In this document: piece after piece, positions 24,063-35,360 of the stretch | Layout: each line of letters begins with the position of its first letter | Position numbering within the stretch: position 1 is the stretch's first letter | Assembly: GCA_018806985.1 (NCBI GenBank) | Contig: JADANN010000120.1 | Coordinates: 1,550,001 to 1,614,000 of the forward strand | Reading direction: 5' to 3' | DNA: 64,000 nucleotides | Origin: Angiostrongylus vasorum | Taxonomy: Eukaryota > Nematoda > Chromadorea > Rhabditida > Metastrongylidae | The notes under the pieces: generated by a model | What the model was told of the DNA's origin: nothing | What the model saw: the letters and a program-made list of their open reading frames with translations, nothing else | Databases searched by the model: none | Translations under genes and position numbers: made by a program

Positions 24063-24426
24063 AATCCACCGTGAACTCCAACAACAACGACCGGCAATAG
24101 TGAACAGAAAAGGACCATTTCTTCTCCACAACAACGCCCAGCCTCACCTTACGGAGCCAGCGCTGCAAAAGTTGAACGAGTTGCGATACGAAACTTTGCC
24201 TCATCCGCCATATTCAGCAGACCACTCGCCTACCGACTATCACTTGCTCAAGCATCTTGACAACTTCCTACGCAAGAAATGCTTCATCAACCACAATGAT
24301 GCAAAAGGTGCCTGCAACGAATTAATCGCTTCCAGAACTCCAGAATTTTGGGCAACTGGAATAAGTGAACTTGCTTCTCTTGGCAAAAAATGTGTAGATT
24401 CGAATATTTTTTGTTTTGATCAATAA
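24063..24426 (+). mobile_element. mariner-family transposase, C-terminal half
   Basis: Frame RPAIVNRKGPFLLHNNAQPH followed by HPPYSADHSPTDYHLLKHL, ending in a TAA at 24424-24426. The family has LLHDNARPH and YSPDLAPTDYH, which hold the second and third catalytic aspartates. Here the second aspartate is asparagine (HNN for HDN) while the third (PTDYH) is kept. The DNA-binding domain, the first catalytic aspartate and the left terminal inverted repeat are missing. The element begins abruptly at the junction with the LINE remnant. Confidence 0.85.
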
Positions 24427-25099
24427 AGTTTTGTCTGAAGCAAGCCATGACATTTTAAATAATGTGGTTCATAACGCTCACTTATTTCTAAGCAACCTAA
24501 TATTTTATGGGATGGGCACATTGTTGTTCGGCATGAATCGGATCTTGATCAAGTACATGTTCATCTTATCTGCCGCAGAGAGGTTCTGGGTAGCCTTTCG
24601 ACGAAATAGCTCTAATTTCCTCGAAGGTCCGCAGATTTTTTATAATAAGAAGTGCAATTCAACCATAAAATATCCTTATGTCATCATAATTTATGGCTTT
24701 ACTACTTCTACAAGTTGTTCAATAATAATGGCAATACAGCTAAAATCCTCAAGGTGTTAAACTTCGGTTGAAGCAATGAACTAATAAGCGAGGTGACTTT
24801 GTATTAAAAGTATTTGAAGCAAAGTCACGTGGAGCTTTGCACTCAGAGGTTTCTTGCCTGGTCTCCAAAATGAGGTTGAAAAAAGAAGAATTTCTAGTGT
24901 GTTCAACAAAGTGCTAATCACAAAAGTACTAGTTCACGAAATAATTGAGCATCAGAGATATGGTTCTCAAATTTCGTCAGTGGCGTAGTGAGGTGAAATA
25001 ACACTCGGTAACACAAAAATTTGTTCAGGAAATTGGTATGGATTTGACTTATATACCAAGTTTTTTCCTGAGCAGTCCGATAAAGTGGTATTAAACCGA
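24427..25099. other. Unassigned sequence 3' of the mariner remnant
   Basis: A 114-codon + frame at 24416-24760 starts in the transposase tail and has no recognisable domain. Nothing else is supported. Confidence 0.35.
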
Positions 25100-25265
25100 C
25101 GGTTAATGATTCCCAAGACCGACTTTCAATTAACCTCCGCACTAGTCGACAATTCACTATTCTTCTTCAATGAGCAAACATGAGATTGACATTATAGCAT
25201 TAATTAGCAAACAATAGCTGACATTTCGGCGGTTTAACCTTCTTCAGAGCCTGGAAAGGTTAGAT
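25100..25265 (-). repeat. Family E element, left arm
   Basis: Read on the - strand: AGGCTCTGAAGAAGG, then TTAAACCGCCGAAATGTCAG and CTATTGT, ending in AAAGTCGGTCTTGGGAATC. A + strand relative lies 290 bases downstream, making an inverted pair. Confidence 0.55.
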
Positions 25266-25552
25266 TGACACGCAATCCACTCAGCCAAACAATTTCATAA
25301 CTTTGGCACATAAAACTTAACTTATAAATTTGCATTCGCGTGATAAACAGCTTCTTTTAAACAATGACCTGACCTAGGCACATTCCTCGCCCACATAGGA
25401 CTCTGCGCTGCTGGTCTCAACCAGTTAACTATAATACTTACAACGGTAGGTGTTTATAACAAGCTGTTTATTGTGCAAATGCAAATTTATGTGTTAAGTC
25501 TTATGTACTAAGGTTATGAAAGTGTTTGGGTGAGTAGAATGGATGTCAATTT

Positions 25553-25660
25553 GACCTTGCCAAGCTCCGAGGAAGGCGAAACCGTCGAAACGTCAGCTAT
25601 TGTGTTCTAATAAATGCCGTAATACCAACTTCGTGTTTGGTCTTTGAAGAAAAACAGTGA
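25553..25660 (+). repeat. Family E element, right arm
   Basis: Phrases CAAGCTCCGAGGAAGGCG, AAACCGTCGAAACGTCAG and CTATTGTGTTCTAATAAATG match the left arm in reverse. AATAAA within it could serve as a polyadenylation signal of the source element. Confidence 0.55.
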
Positions 25661-25959
25661 CTGTTAATGAATATGCTAAAAACTAAATTATCAGAGATAA
25701 ACCTTCGACGATGGCTCATTATCTCCTTGTTCTGCACGCTGCTTTATCAACAGATAATATACAAACAGAGGACAAATAGTGCAGTGGTAGTGATGCAGTT
25801 CATTACGCCGATGAGCCAACCTTCACAGGCACGGGCTGCGCTTTGTGCCAAGCCTACCTGACCTCCCATGCTTCGTATCGTTAAACTGATTTAATCTTTA
25901 AGAAAACGCCCTATCACGGCATGATCAGAAGTTCAGAGAAAGTCGACTCCACCACCTTC

Positions 25960-26125
25960 CACGAAACTCTTGACGAAGACCAAAATTCTCAAGCTGCAGC
26001 TGAACCCGTATCCAAAAAGTTCGACGATCTTCGTGGATGGTCGATGTAAGGAAACTAATCTAATGCAATAAGTGCTGAGATCCGCACAATGTGATACAAG
26101 TGACGTTTGGTGACGTATAAAAGAT
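25960..26125 (+). repeat. Family C SINE, tail fragment
   Basis: Tail region only (AATTCTCAAGCTGCAGC, GTTCGACGATCTTCGTGG, TGAGATCCGCACAATGTGA). The tRNA-like head and core are absent. Confidence 0.5.
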
Positions 26126-26139
26126 AGTAAAATAAATAA

Positions 26140-26580
26140 TCCATGAATACCTGTCGACTGCATGATCTTCTAGCTCAGTCCGTGTATGAACTGTGGATGA
26201 ATTATACTGTTCATGCTGCTGGCCGTAGTTTTGCAATCAAAACGGCTCGATTGTTGAGCAAACAATCGGAAAGTTGGCACGGTTTTTCTCTGTATGTGCG
26301 GAGCATCGGAACTCAGCGGCAGTGTCCTCCGAACCGGCCGACCATTGTTGCGATTTCGCGGACCACAAAAGTGTGTCGGATCGTCACTCACTCACTCCAA
26401 GGTCCGTGTTTAGTACTCTTTCTGGACCCGTGCAACGAAGATCCTCGTTCACCCGAGCAGCGGCGTCTCGTGGGAGCCCTCCGGCCCCCCATGCAATTGT
26501 CTCCCTCCGCTCGTTGGGCGGTGCTGTTATCGATTTTCTCGCATTTACCGCACTGAATGAAATTATCGGATTTTAGAAGA
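26140..26580 (+). other. GC-rich island with overlapping open frames
   Basis: Markedly richer in G+C and CpG than the surrounding AT-rich sequence. Long frames are open in two + registers (26143-26556 and 26274-26576) and on the - strand. The 26274 frame is serine/arginine-rich (for example DRHSLTPRSVFSTLSG, RRSSFTRAAASRG). I do not recognise it. It could be a first exon or promoter-type island of an unseen gene, or decayed foreign sequence. Confidence 0.3.
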
Positions 26581-27370
26581 TAACTTCATGGATTTCTACT
26601 CTTATAGGTCGATTCCTGCCTCAATTTTCTACATTTCCACTCTGCGTTCTGTTCCACTTTCATGTTCCTTCGCCCAGAGTGTGGTCATATGATCATCATG
26701 TATTCCCAGTCCACTGTATAGACATTCTTCGCTAGTTTATTCGTCCATTCATCCATTTACTTATTTATTTCTTCCCTACCTTTTCTTTACTACTATGAAG
26801 TTCTTGTGTGGCAGCTCACTAGTTATAAGTTCCAACATGTTTAATCGATTTCCTGGCGTTGTTTTTTTCTCGGCGCCATTCGTTTCGACAAAGTAAAAAC
26901 CCCACTAGATAGGAAGTTCATGCTTTCCTTGTCATCGTCTTTGGTGCGAGTTCTATCAGGAATGCTCTACTTCATTCTGTTGAAAGGATTTTAGGTTTTA
27001 TTTTTTAGCGCTTCCATTTTTTCTTAAAGTTTATTTCAAACCAGAAGATTTCCCGTGTTAGGGAATTTCTGGAACGTTCTAGGAATTGCGCTACGAAAAC
27101 ATTCCATGTGCTAACATTTTCATAGTAATTTCACTATTTGCTTGCTATAATTTTCTAGTATTTTTGCTGTAAAATTTCTTATTAAGCAGTTTGTCATTCT
27201 TTGTCAAGGAACTAACTGTTGACAAGTTCACGTCACTACCATTACTATTCGGCACTCATTTTACGGTTCCATATTTCTTTCATGACCATATTCGTGATTT
27301 GGACTGATTCATTTTAAATAAAACACACAAAGCATCAACACTAAGACGATCATGTCAAATACAACCACAA
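26581..27370. other. AT-rich sequence, nothing recognised
   Basis: T-rich on the + strand; no supported exon, RNA gene or repeat. Confidence 0.4.
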
Positions 27371-27371
27371 T

Positions 27372-27476
27372 AATGCTGAGATATTTGTAAAACTCAGACG
27401 CCAGGCCAGATTCGAACCACCACTACCCTTCCGGGGACTCACGTGTTACCCACTACACCACTGAGACAATTTTTTT
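27372..27476 (-). repeat. Family D tRNA-headed element
   Basis: On the - strand it begins CTCAGTGGTGTAGTGGGTAA (A-box-like), has GGTGGTTCGAATCT (B box), then the family D tail AAATATCTCAGCATTA. Head and spacing resemble a tRNA pseudogene joined to a conserved tail. This is the clearest family D copy. Confidence 0.65.
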
Positions 27477-28739
27477 CACATTCATCAGGGAATTTCTGGA
27501 AGAGAGTGGACATTTTGATACACCGAGATCTCCTGAACAGAAGTTTTTCGCAGATGACGTTTCTCACGACTCGGCCAGTCACTCATTCATCGCAAGGCTC
27601 CACTTTACTCCGATCCAACGACATTAGCGCTTTATGAGTTGTAACATGAGAAAAGAAAGGCCACTTTCAAATTTAAATCAACAATCCTCAGCTCATGGTG
27701 AATTGCACTAATTGTAATGAAAACTACTAGAATCTAAAAAACTTTTGTGCCTACAAGTTGGGGCCGAAGTTCTCGTGTTTTCCACCATAAAACTATGATT
27801 TTCTTGAGCCTACAACATATATTCCCTCCACGTTGTTGCCTTAAGGTTCGTATTTCGATAACGAATGCAAATGAACATTTGGCATTTCGTCTAATACGAC
27901 ACAGTGGTTCTTTCCAGTGTGTCGGTTGTGCTTGCAGTTGCCGGTATTTCGTTCGAAGTTCTAAAATCTTAAATTTCCTTCTTAGTTCTTGGAAAGATTT
28001 CATTTTTTTTGTCATCTTCACTTCCGCTATTTTGTTAATTTTTTTTTCTGTTTTGTAAATCTGGCAGGATTTGTGGAAATTTGCCTGAAGTACTGTGGCA
28101 ATGTGATTAATCACTGCAATGCGCATGGATTTCAACGCATACGCGACCAAAATTTGTCTAGCCTTTCAACTTTAAATGCATTGATTTAGTTCCATAGTGG
28201 ACTTTTTTCACACGAAGTGGAAATTAGTACAATATAAAAAGTTTTTTCCATTAACCTATAGACTGTCAAATGAGGTTTTCATTTCTTGGATCCTACGAAA
28301 TATTCCATTTTTTTTTCGACTCTTTTCGTCAAAGCTCGTATATCTCGAGCAGCTATGGAATTAGCGGTATTTCGGATAGCGTGACACGATGGCGCTCCTA
28401 AAAAGCGTCGGTAAAGTCTAGGAGAGGACGAAATATTAGCTCTAGTCTGTAAAGTTGTCAACCCTCCTCAACTACTCTAGTTATTCAGAAACTACCAGCA
28501 GTGTAGAAAAACCAGCACGACCGTTGATGTGTTAATGAGAACGTGATGATTTAGTTAGGAATGTATGCGAGTGGTACGCGAAATGGCGTCGCCAATTGTT
28601 TCGATGCACTCGTGAATGGCGCAGACCGCGCCTGGATCGTCGTACGGCAGAATTGTCGTTTCGTTCACACTGATTCAATCTCATGAATTTCTGTCCAGCT
28701 ACAGAGTCCATACATTCTTTCTGCAAGTGTATTTTGCAT
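27477..28739. other. Unassigned sequence
   Basis: Frames at 27734-28150 (-) and 27747-28189 (+) overlap on opposite strands and have no recognisable domain. The - strand frame is lysine-rich and AT-driven. No gene is called. Confidence 0.35.
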
Positions 28740-29442
28740 TTTAGACGCTGTACAATTCGGATTACGCATAAATCGGAAGAAGACCCAGTTCATGATAAAC
28801 CCATGGTGTGAAGGCGAACAAATTGAACCGAATTGTTCGCTGATTGCAGAGACCACCTCGTACGTATACGTTGGGCGATCAATGATCATGGAGAACAACA
28901 TGAAGAAGGAATTAGACCGAATAAGCAGAAATTCAATTGTCCTCTCAGCGTTCTGTTATGCTGCAGAGACGTGGTTGATACTTCAACTACGTCCAGAATA
29001 CTACCCACAAAGCGCTTGAGCGATGTCTTCTGAAATATAACCGACACTCTCAATATCTAGCCGGAATGCGGAGCTCTGATCTTCGAAACTTATCACATCC
29101 TCGAGATCTAGGAGAATATACATCGATAGCGAAACATAGATGGGCCAGTCAAATAATGAGAAGAACAGACGACAGATGGGCAAAAAGAACTGTAGACTGG
29201 ACTCCACGGGAATGCAGGCGTCTCTAGGACTGCCACCTACATGTTGGACGGACGTGTTTGTAACCAAGGTTGAGCGGCTGTACTCACAGCTGCATTTGTT
29301 TTGCAGATCGTCGTGTGAGACTCGTGCGAGCCATCATGCTGGAATAAAGAGATCACCGTGGACGATGATTGCAAGGAAAATAAGCGAATGGCAATTGTAC
29401 CGCAGACCGCACAACTCGTGGAGACGCACCATCAAGGTTTAA
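28740..29442 (+). mobile_element. LINE reverse-transcriptase C-terminal remnant R3
   Basis: Plus-strand pieces in two frames: NCSLIAETTSYVYVGRSMIM, LSAFCYAAETWL, ALERCLLKYNRHSQYLAGMR, SSDLRNLSHPRDLGEYTSIA, KHRWASQIMRRTDDRWAKRT and VDWTPRECRR, ending EWQLYRRPHNSWRRTIKV and a stop at 29440-29442. This is the thumb and C-terminal region of a non-LTR retrotransposon ORF. It is frameshifted and 5'-truncated. It is distinct in sequence from R1 and R2 but of the same general type. Confidence 0.82.
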
Positions 29443-30008
29443 AAGTTGAAGAGTATAATTTTTTAACACTTGAGCTCACTTCACTAGAATTTCTTGCACA
29501 AGAGATTTTGGTACATGCTTGTTTAGGCGTTACTTGTCGTTTTACTTCTGACTTTTCATCGGGTTTATCGCAGCGTGATATTTTAGCATTGTGGAAGTTT
29601 TAATAGGTCATTGAGCATTGTTGAATGCTACATCGTTATGATTCGCAAGTGCTACTGGGTCTTTTTTCCATCTCTAAGTAATGTGTTCTGGCTGAATTTA
29701 ATAGAATTGTTCCTGTCTTATTATCGTCCATACACGGCTACTGATACGTCCTCCTTTATCAGCAGTATGTGCTGACCATCTATTCTTAGGTGCCAGGGCA
29801 AAACATATGAGCAATGTGCTCTCTGATCATAGCACTAGTTCTCTATTTGATTCGGATCTAGTGTTCTTACAAGTTTTCCTCGTAACAACTGCAGAAAGGT
29901 TCATGTTCTGAAGTGTTTAATGTATAGCAGATTTTTCATTTTAATCAATGTAATGCATTTTATTAGTTCTGTATATTCTATGCACAATATAAAACCGTGA
30001 TTATATAA
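29443..30008. other. Unassigned sequence, possibly the LINE 3' untranslated part
   Basis: Follows the R3 stop codon without another recognisable feature; no gene seen. Confidence 0.35.
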
Positions 30009-30612
30009 CTTTAGTGATGCTGAGATATTTGCAAAACTCTGGACCGCAGGTGCCTATGGTGGGGGAACGAACGCGCTATTGTCCTTTCCGGGGAGTAGCG
30101 CGCTCACCACCACACCATGCGGGTCCTTCGTTTCGCCTGTCTCTCAGCTAGTTCTATTGATCTTTTGCCATCAGCAATCACCCGTGAGCGGGATTGATCT
30201 GGGGGGCCCAAATCGGCAACGAACCCAGTTAAGCTGAGGCTGCAGTTATAATCACAATTTTGACTTGTTATTTACTGCATACTCTTTTTAGCGGCAGGTT
30301 ATGCGTTGCGAAATATAACTTTAGTGATGCTGAGATATTTGCAAAACTCTGGACCGCAGGTGCCTATGGTGGGGAACGAACGCGCTATGATGGCAAAAGA
30401 TCAATAGAACTAGCTGAGAGACAGGCGAAACGAAGGACCCGCATGGTGTGGTGGTGAGCGCGCTACTCCCCGGAAAGGACAATAGCGCGTTCGTTCCCCA
30501 CCATAGGCACCTGCGGTCCAGAGTTTTGCAAATATCTCAGCATCACTAAAGTTATATTTCGCAACGCATAACCTGCCGCTAAAAAGAGTAGGCAGTAAAT
30601 AACAAGTCAAAA
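30009..30612. repeat. Nested foldback built from family D
   Basis: Arms at 30258-30387 and 30482-30612 are reverse complements over about 130 bases with about one mismatch, around a 94-base centre. In addition 30009-30174 is the reverse complement of 30384-30551, so it pairs with the centre plus the right arm. The arms contain GCTGAGATATTTGCAAAAC and TATTTACTGC. The centre carries a tRNA-like head (GGTGTGGTGGTGAGCGC, later GCGTTCGTTCCCC). It may be a natural foldback derivative of a retroposon or an assembly product. Confidence 0.85.
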
Positions 30613-30694
30613 CCGTGATTAGTTCCGTATGTAATCTTAGTTGGATTCATGGATTTTTGCGGGCCGTCTTCACTACTAATGCGGGCCCCCATCA

Positions 30695-31095
30695 AATTTT
30701 CCCCCTCATTTTTTTTTCTCGCGCAATGTCATCCATGATGGCTATCTTTTTCCTTCTAACATGATGACCTCCGCGAGAGTCATTCTGTAATTCTGAAATC
30801 GTTCCCACCTGCGAATGCAGATAATTGATGATATCTACATCCACCCAGCTTTTCAGTGGTCGACCGAGTGGATGCATTCTCTCGAAGTTCTGTCCACTAT
30901 TCTTTCCACTAATCTTCCATTTGTTCTTCTCATCATATGAACGCCCACTGGTGTTTTGCTATCAATGTACAATTTCCTCGTTCTCGAAGATGGAACTGAT
31001 TCCGAAGATCGGAGCTGCACATTCCGGATAGACGCCGCGAGTATAGTTAAAATTTCTTGAATGTGCAAGGTAGTACGGGGGTGATCTCCCAAATT
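30695..31095 (-). mobile_element. LINE C-terminal remnant R4a
   Basis: The - strand reads MMRRTNGRLVERIVDRTSRE then CIHPLGRPLKSWVDV. This matches the HIMRRTDDRW...GRPPTRW C-terminal phrase of the R3-type element. It is in two frames, hence broken. Confidence 0.72.
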
Positions 31096-31499
31096 AGGGG
31101 ACCATCATGTTCGATTTGTTTACCTTGTTTATGCGTAGTTCATTTTTTTTCCCGCTTTGTTGAGTCCATTCAACATTGCCTCTGCGATGACGAAGATGAC
31201 GTTTTTTGGGAAAACGAAAATTTCGCAGGAATTTGCCACCACTGTTTACTTTTATCACAATCGAATGACTTCATTATCCACTGCAATGTTGCTCTAAACG
31301 GCTTTCGTGGGACAGTTTAGTTCCTCGAACCCTTTTCCTGTGGAAATGGTGAGATTTCAATAGAAATGCCGTATTTTTGTGCTTCAGTTACTACAACAGT
31401 ATGGGAGAGTTCTTTAATAGGACGGCCTCATTCCTTAGTCGATTAACACTGATAAGATTGCATTCGTTACGGCGCTGTCAATCTCTTTTTTCTTTTTCG

Positions 31500-31960
31500 T
31501 TAAATGCTAGGGCACTAAGCGAGTGCTACTATCGACAACCTTCGGTGATCGGCCGCCCGGATTGGACGTGATCCAGCAGCAGAATGCAGCAGAATTCCTG
31601 TCGAAATCTTGCTTGTCGAACATCCAAAGTCGTTGATATGGGCATTGATAATCTTCGTGAATAGCATGTAGAATACAATCAACAAGCATTTCGGGCGATA
31701 TTTACGAGCGTCTCTTCGCTCACCATTCTTGGGCAGAATTACCGTGGACGAGTTTTCCACTGTTCGGGGAATTTCTCCTTCTGAAGGTAAGATGTCATAT
31801 GCATTGCGAGAAGAACATGTAGCTTATACCTTCCAGAGTATAGGAACTTGGCCGTAATATTATCGGTTCCTGTAGTATGGCCTCTCATCACGCTTACTAA
31901 CGCAATTCAACCTCAGTTTTTTCTCGAATTTGGATTTCGGGGTCCGAGACGGGGATTGTG
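31500..31960 (-). mobile_element. LINE RT N-terminal remnant R4b
   Basis: The - strand reads SSTVILPKNGERRDARKYRP, KCLLIVFYMLFTKIINAHIN. This is the RT entry region (usually NYRPICLLSVVYKLFTKII). With R4a it gives the two ends of one element whose catalytic middle has been lost or replaced by the 31096-31499 sequence. Confidence 0.72.
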
Positions 31961-32344
31961 AAACGGAGTAGATTGGTGCGGAGCTTTTCCGTTGTCAATT
32001 TCATATCATGATCAGATGTGATGTTAGTTCAACTTAGTTCATTAGGGCTGATAGCATGTATAATCAATTGATAAAATTTGTGCTTACTACATGAATTTAA
32101 ATTCATCACTTGCTCTTTCGTAAATCAGCTAATCGTTACGCCTCCTGTAATGTTGTGCTACAGTACACCGATATATGGGGAAGAAGAGTTCCTATGAAAT
32201 TTGACAAGTTTCTGTTGCTTTTTTTATACGCATGACACATACACTCAACCTTTTCTAGAACTTTTAGGTGGAGATCTCTAGGAAAAGCTGTTTTCAAGTG
32301 ACTGATTGTGTACAAAAAGTCGATTAAGCAGCAGTATCGTTTTG

Positions 32345-32520
32345 TGTTGTGTTAAAATAAACACTGAACTGAAATCCCATCACAAGGATGCTAAGATATG
32401 AACAAAGCCGGGAACCTCAGTTGAGCTTCGAACCTGCTCGTATTTACTCATATTTCAGCATCCTTCTGATTATAGCTCACATCGTGTCCTGCCATGAAAA
32501 AACGAATAAGCAGTAAATAA
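32345..32520. repeat. Family D element, diverged copy
   Basis: Contains GATGCTAAGATATGAACAAA, GCTTCGAACCTGCTCG (B-box-like), CATATTTCAGCATCCTTCTG and GAATAAGCAGTAAATAAAA, in the same order as the copies at 49710 and 38478. Confidence 0.5.
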
Positions 32521-33090
32521 AAGATAAGAGATTGTGAAATCTAGTTGATTTAGTTTGTTTTTAAATCTCAAACTCAGATCATTTCTGGTACGATATACCT
32601 CCACACACTTCGACATTCGAATTCCTTCACTAAACAATCCACTATTTTCCTCATCATCCTTTCAAGCTCAGTACTTCTTTTTTTTATTTGAGATCGCTGC
32701 AGAGATCGCAGATGGCGCTGCTACTTTCCTTGCACTACAGTTCAAGTTGTTTCACCCATCACCACTTTTTTTCTTTGTATGACCGGAACCAGTTTTCCCA
32801 CAGGTTTCTTTTCCACATGCCTCTTCTTTTGAACTATCGTCAGCGAACTCAAAATAATTTCCTGCAACTTCCTTTTGATTATGACTATTTTTGATTGAAT
32901 TTAGTGTAAATGTGTGTTTATAAATATTATTAGGCACATTAATACTGTTGTGTCTTTATGTATCTATCTGAGTACCGAAGTGGACCGTATTTTAAAGGAA
33001 TAGCATGTGTGGGTCGTAACACAGATTCCATTTGTCTCTTAATTTGTCACTCAGACTTTTCTGCTGGAGTTTAAGGTCTGCTGTACTAAG
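32521..33090. other. AT-rich unassigned sequence
   Basis: Short T-rich frames only; no gene or repeat recognised. Confidence 0.35.
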
Positions 33091-33094
33091 GCAT

Positions 33095-33296
33095 TCTAAA
33101 GTTGTCACCACAGGCAGTCACTGGCCTTTGTGGATCAGGGAGACACTTGCTACATTCGGCGAAACTTCTGCTAGAATGGCGGTGATTCCAGACACTGATC
33201 TACTCTTAGATGCGATTAAATCCCTTTTCTGTCGCTGTTCGCCTCACAGGCGCATCTAGAAGACCACAATGAAGGAAGTGGTAAACCGTTGGGAAG
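33095..33296 (-). repeat. Family A element, partial reversed copy
   Basis: Retains GTCACCACAGGCAGTCACTG, TTTGTGGATCAGGGAGA and the terminal GTAAACCGTTGGGAA. The first half is missing. Confidence 0.65.
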
Positions 33297-34085
33297 TGGA
33301 TGTAAATGATGAAATTCATCTGCTTCTTGCAGTTATCACTTAATTTTTTCGTTGCTTCAAGAAAATTTCTGGCTGCACTAGTCCTCCTCAGTTGCCTGTA
33401 GTATGGTGACGAATTTTTTCCTCTAACAAAATATTAGGAAATAAGTAAGGGCGTTGTTCGCTTCGGCATCGAGATGAATTCAAAGCAGTGAAGTTGCTTT
33501 AACATTCCATTGTTAACAATAAGTGGCGCTTTCATCATTCATCGCTATTTAGTCGTTTATTGTGTTTGTTCTACTAAGTTTGGGTGGACACTTTTTCGTT
33601 TTGTCTTTTCTACCATTGCCTCATCAACTCTAGTGTGAAGTGAAAATTGGAATACGAAAATCGTTTGTAGATACAATTTTCTATAATTACGTGGTGGTTT
33701 TTAACTAGTAAGCTCAACATCGATGCTGGAAATAGGGTGTATCTTCGAGAAAGAGCCGTACAGACGTTCTTCCGTACACTTTCAAGATTTCTTAGAAGAT
33801 TAAGGAGCTAAGATTCCTCGACAAAATAATGCAGTTCGTTTGGTTACTAAAGCTTGGTACTAGGTACCATTCTGCTGCATTATAGTGGTTTTTTTCCTTC
33901 GACTATTAAAAGTGTTAGTGGTGTGGTCATGATAAAAGTGATCATGCCTGAGTATTTGGTTATTTCAGAGTTGGTAATGCTTGCTTTTTACGTTTCACAT
34001 TGAAGAGGAATTTCTGAAAAATGGCCCAATGAGTGTAAATGTGGGAAACTTTTTGATTTATTCGAATATTCTTCCGAATACTCCT
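33297..34085. other. AT-rich unassigned sequence
   Basis: No supported gene or repeat; short frames only. Confidence 0.35.
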
Positions 34086-34089
34086 CAAT

Positions 34090-34475
34090 CCTCCAACGGT
34101 TTACCGCCTCACCGTGGCCGGGAGGTGTTCCTGGGTGTCGGGCTTCGATGTACAGCGGGGGTTCATCCCTTTGGCAGGGTCTCCCAAGCTGAGAAGGGAG
34201 TCTAGCGTTTCCATCAGGAAACCTAGCTAAAAAGTAAACCAATACCAGGATCCACCACCGTCCTGGTATTAAAGTCGCATAGTGGCAAATCTTCCTCTGA
34301 TCCACAAGGGCTGCGACTGCATGTGGTGGTGAAAACCTGGGGGAAGACTTTGGCCAGGCTGACCTCGGGGTTCTAGGGAGCCACAATGGCTTAACGAGCA
34401 AATCTCCGAATAATGAAGATTATGCTGGAGCCCGCACAACCAGTGAGGACAGGCCATTCGAGTGTCAAGTATCAA
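34090..34475 (+). repeat. Family A element with target duplication
   Basis: Complete copy. Flanks GAATACTCCTCAAT (about 34076) and CAATACTCCTTAAT (about 34491) form an imperfect target-site duplication of about 12 bases. This supports insertion as a discrete mobile unit. Confidence 0.82.
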
Positions 34476-35360
34476 GTGAGTATACTCCGCAATACTCCTT
34501 AATTAAGTATTCCGTGTGTATTCCACCTGATGTGTTGCCCATTCCGTTCTATTCCACTTTTTTTCTGAATTTAAATTTGGTAAAATAAGTCTGTCATTGC
34601 CGTTGAATTGTCTCCTTCCATTATACAGTCGGAATCTTGAACAGTTAGCGATTTTGCTGCACTAATTACGCGCCAGTTAAAAATGTCACACGTGATGTTT
34701 TTAATCAAAAACCAAATTCACGACTTTCTACCATGACACCATCATAGTGTTAGTGTTTCGAGCTATAGGTTAGAGTTTCCTCGATGAGTCTGTGAAGCTC
34801 CCAGTTCCTGAACTACTGCCGTGATCCAGAAAGCAGCGTCAGTCGTCGAAAAACGAACGCCGTCTCGAATGCGACCACTGAGCATTCAGACGTCTTTCGA
34901 TGTAGCCCTATGTTGTAATCTGCACACAAAAGAATTCCATTTTTTTCGTAGTCGTTCATCAAACTTTGTGGGAAATGCCATGATTTATTAGTCGAAGGTA
35001 TTGTGCTAGAATTATCCAAATCCTCATTCTATGCATTACCTTACTTTTGTTCATTACACATTTCATTTCACTGCAGCAGATCGCAGGTCATTTACTCAAC
35101 TGGTAAGTTATTTCCTATCTCTTTCGTTCTATGTACGTGTTATATTTTTCTCTACCCGTGTTAATAAATAGCACAGAATCGAACCGCATTGTTCCCTTAT
35201 GAATCAGTACAGTGGATTGACTGTGTTTCTACCGTTTCTTCGAAAAAAGAGTTCTTCATTTGCTCTCATTTATTATGAGATTTAACGCATTCAGAAGAGT
35301 TTGAACGTCTGAACCCAAATGTGACGGTATTAGTGGGACGATTTGGAAATGTAAATGAAT
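34476..35360. other. AT-rich unassigned sequence
   Basis: No supported exon; a 68-codon - frame at 34813-35019 has no domain. Confidence 0.35.

Noticed and set aside
26143..26556. 137-codon + strand frame as a gene
   Set aside because: Two other registers of the same GC-rich island are equally open, so the opening is better explained by composition; kept only as an unexplained island.
27400..27476. Possible tRNA gene on the - strand
   Set aside because: A and B boxes are clear but the ends do not pair as an acceptor stem and the sequence passes directly into the family D tail. I treat it as a SINE head.
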